Assembly (NCBI GenBank): GCA_003973375.1
Contig: QNYL01000197.1
Coordinates: forward strand, 1 to 7,430
Source of the DNA: Flavobacteriia bacterium
GTDB taxonomy: Bacteria > Bacteroidota > Bacteroidia > Flavobacteriales > Flavobacteriaceae
Length of the DNA: 7,430 nucleotides
Reading direction: 5' to 3'
Shown: positions 6,209 to 7,430 of the stretch, in pieces
How the letters are laid out: each line of letters begins with the position of its first letter
Position numbering within the stretch: position 1 is the first letter of the stretch
The notes under the pieces: model-generated
What the model was told of the DNA's origin: nothing
Seen by the model: the letters and a program-made list of their open reading frames with translations, nothing else
The model's database searches: none
Program-made: the position numbers and the translations under genes

Positions 6209-6565
6209 TTGGAAACAAAAGTTTGTTTAGAATGCGGAGAACCCATAAAAGGGAGAAGCGATAAAAAGTTTTGTAGCGATTACTGCAGAAATGCCTATAA
6301 CAATAAGGTAAATAAAGATGCAAAAAACCTGATCAGAAATACCAATAACCATCTGAGAAGAAATTATAAGATCCTTTCCGGATTGAACACCACCGGTAAA
6401 ACAAAAGTCCATGGCTCAAAACTGATCAATCAAAATTTCAATTTTAATCTTTTTACCTCCATCTATACCACTAAAACCGGTAATGTTTATTTCTATGTTT
6501 ACGATCAGGGTTATTTAAAACTTGAAAAAGATTATTATCTGTTAATTAAAAAAGATACACACTAA
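6209..6565 (+). CDS. Four-cysteine zinc-binding protein of unknown function, TTG start
   Basis: The 118-residue product has four cysteines near its N-terminus: Cys6, Cys9, Cys22 and Cys26, in a CX2C-X12-CX3C arrangement (CLECGEPIKGRSDKKFC, then SDYCRNAYNN). This fits a zinc-ribbon or treble-clef knuckle. A basic middle follows (KNLIRNTNNHLRRNYK), and the C-terminal half is rich in Tyr, Phe and Asn with a likely strand pair (GNVYFYVYDQGYLKL). It resembles conserved hypothetical proteins of Flavobacteriia that I recall by pattern; no function is established. The start is TTG: an in-frame stop lies at 6188, no ATG or GTG lies between it and the cysteines, and no methionine codon occurs anywhere later in the frame. 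It is divergent from ssb. Nucleic-acid binding is possible from the zinc site and basic region but is inference. Confidence 0.82.
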   Translation: METKVCLECGEPIKGRSDKKFCSDYCRNAYNNKVNKDAKNLIRNTNNHLRRNYKILSGLNTTGKTKVHGSKLINQNFNFNLFTSIYTTKTGNVYFYVYDQGYLKLEKDYYLLIKKDTH

Positions 6566-6625
6566 CGCATTAAAATTCTATTTTATAAGAAAAAAGTGTG
6601 TTTTACTTCATGTTTTTTTCGTTTT
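6557..6625 (+). terminator. Possible terminator after the zinc-binding protein gene
   Basis: ACACACT (6557-6563, overlapping the stop codon) pairs with AGTGTGT (6595-6601). Inside the 31-nt loop, TAAAAT and ATTTTA (6571-6576, 6580-6585) form a second stem. A T-rich run follows to about 6625. The large loop and interrupted T-tract make it atypical, so confidence is modest. Confidence 0.35.
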
Positions 6626-6631
6626 TAATAA

Positions 6632-6639
6632 TATCTTTC
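6632..6639 (+). promoter_or_regulatory. Candidate -7 box of the GH18 gene
   Basis: TATCTTTC matches TAnnTTTG at seven of eight positions and lies 30 bp before the ATG at 6670. The region 17-23 bp upstream is T-rich but has no clear TTTG. It is plausible as the promoter because a candidate terminator lies just upstream. Confidence 0.35.
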
Positions 6640-6669
6640 TAAATTAACTAAACATAAAACTCAATTCTT

Positions 6670-7430
6670 ATGAAAATAAAACTACGTCTTTCAATCTTAA
6701 TATTTTGTTTGTTATTTTTTCAAAATATTCAATCTCAGGAAAAGCCTCATATCGGTATACATCAGGAGCAATTGTCAAAATATGGAGTAAAGGAAGAAAT
6801 ACTCAGTAAATTTGATAATTCCGGAAAAGATATTATTCCGCTTCAGCAAAATCAGGCAAAAGCACTTCAAAAGATCGTTTTTGGTTTTTTACCCGACTGG
6901 GAATATGATAAAGGTGCCCATAACAATATGCATTATGATCTTTTAAGCCATATTGCGATTTTTAATTTTTTGGCCAATAGTGCCGGAAATCTGACATATC
7001 CTTCAGGATGGCCATGGACAGATGTGATCAACAAAGCACATACCAATGGCACTAAAGTGATCATGGCAGTAACCAATTTCGGTGGTGATGAAGATTCTGA
7101 CACAGTTGCCGAAACCATCATGACCAATTCTACTTCAAAAAATAACTTTTTTAATAAAGTAAAGGGTATCATAAACACTTATAAGCTGGATGGAGTCAAT
7201 ATCGATTTTGAAGGATTGGATTCAGATTACAGAGGAGATATCGTCAATAACTTTATGACAGATTTAAGCGATTTTATCCATACCAATCTCCCCGGCAAGG
7301 AAGTGTCTTTTGACGGCCCGGCTGTAAACTGGGGTGGCTGGAAACTGGAAGGCCTGGCAAAAAGTGTTGATCATCTTTTTATTATGGCCTACGATTATAA
7401 CGGGAGCTGGAGTAAAAATACCGGTCCTGT
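6670..7430 (+). CDS. Secreted glycoside hydrolase family 18 protein (5' part, runs off window)
   Basis: The first 253 residues are visible and the frame is open to the window edge. Residues 1 to about 23 form a signal peptide (MKIKLRLS, hydrophobic LIFCLLFF, then NIQSQ). After a linker to about 68, the GH18 barrel begins with IVFGFLPDWEY (69-79). The family catalytic motif DGVNIDFEG lies at 174-182, with Asp179 and the acid/base Glu181 present; VTNFGG (134-139) stands at the usual SxGG strand, and FIMAYDY (237-243) is the later conserved strand. GH18 enzymes cleave beta-1,4 bonds next to N-acetylglucosamine in chitin, peptidoglycan-like or N-glycan substrates. Asn177 replaces the middle Asp of DxxDxDxE, as I recall in YaaH-type proteins. 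Further domains, such as a type IX secretion tail, cannot be judged. Activity is likely, the substrate uncertain. Confidence 0.9.
   Translation, partial: MKIKLRLSILIFCLLFFQNIQSQEKPHIGIHQEQLSKYGVKEEILSKFDNSGKDIIPLQQNQAKALQKIVFGFLPDWEYDKGAHNNMHYDLLSHIAIFNFLANSAGNLTYPSGWPWTDVINKAHTNGTKVIMAVTNFGGDEDSDTVAETIMTNSTSKNNFFNKVKGIINTYKLDGVNIDFEGLDSDYRGDIVNNFMTDLSDFIHTNLPGKEVSFDGPAVNWGGWKLEGLAKSVDHLFIMAYDYNGSWSKNTGP

Noticed and set aside
6670..6711. Possible lipobox around Cys13 of the GH18 protein
   Set aside because: The residues before the cysteine are Leu-Ile-Phe. A lipobox needs a small residue just before Cys, so an ordinary signal peptide fits better.
6933..7178. Open minus-strand frame within the GH18 gene
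   Set aside because: It is antisense to the catalytic barrel of a clear GH18 gene and shows no family features.
1..7430. Mobile element, CRISPR, defence island or biosynthetic cluster
   Set aside because: I found no transposase, integrase, terminal repeats, spaced repeat arrays, tRNA or clustered accessory enzymes. The short SSB alone is not enough to infer an integrative element.

Overview
The window looks like a chromosomal segment of a member of the Bacteroidota, most likely the family Flavobacteriaceae. The DNA is AT-rich. Intergenic regions carry matches to the Bacteroidota promoter consensus (TAnnTTTG at -7, some with TTTG at -33), and Shine-Dalgarno sequences are weak or absent. The protein families also fit this group: short-loop CydA, a DUF4369/TlpA-type thioredoxin, a DUF4252 lipoprotein, a short SSB and a secreted GH18 enzyme.

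Positions 1-2860 hold a minus-strand respiratory operon. cydA (1425-2756) and cydB (345-1421) encode the two core subunits of a cytochrome bd quinol oxidase. They are followed after 13 bp by a small three-helix membrane protein (29-331) that is probably co-transcribed. Further upstream, 2860-4209 encodes an exported thioredoxin-fold protein with a CPHC site. It has its own promoter, back to back with that of a DHRS7-like short-chain dehydrogenase at 4281-5075 (+).

The dehydrogenase gene converges, with only 6 bp between stop codons, on a DUF4252 lipoprotein gene (5082-5546, -). A well-formed intrinsic terminator at 5601-5638 separates that gene from a short ssb gene (5684-6022, -). The 186-bp region between ssb and a divergent four-cysteine zinc-binding protein gene (6209-6565, +) contains three TGTAA repeats at exactly 10-bp spacing and a 14-bp inverted repeat. 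From 6670 to the window end runs the 5' part of a secreted glycoside hydrolase family 18 gene.

Functionally this is mostly housekeeping and envelope biology: oxygen-scavenging respiration, extracytoplasmic thiol chemistry, DNA maintenance and polysaccharide or peptidoglycan hydrolysis. I see no CRISPR array, transposase, integrase, tRNA, rRNA or defence cassette. No clear undescribed system is visible. The best leads are the small protein attached to cydAB, the helically phased repeats between ssb and the zinc-binding protein gene, and that gene's forced TTG start.
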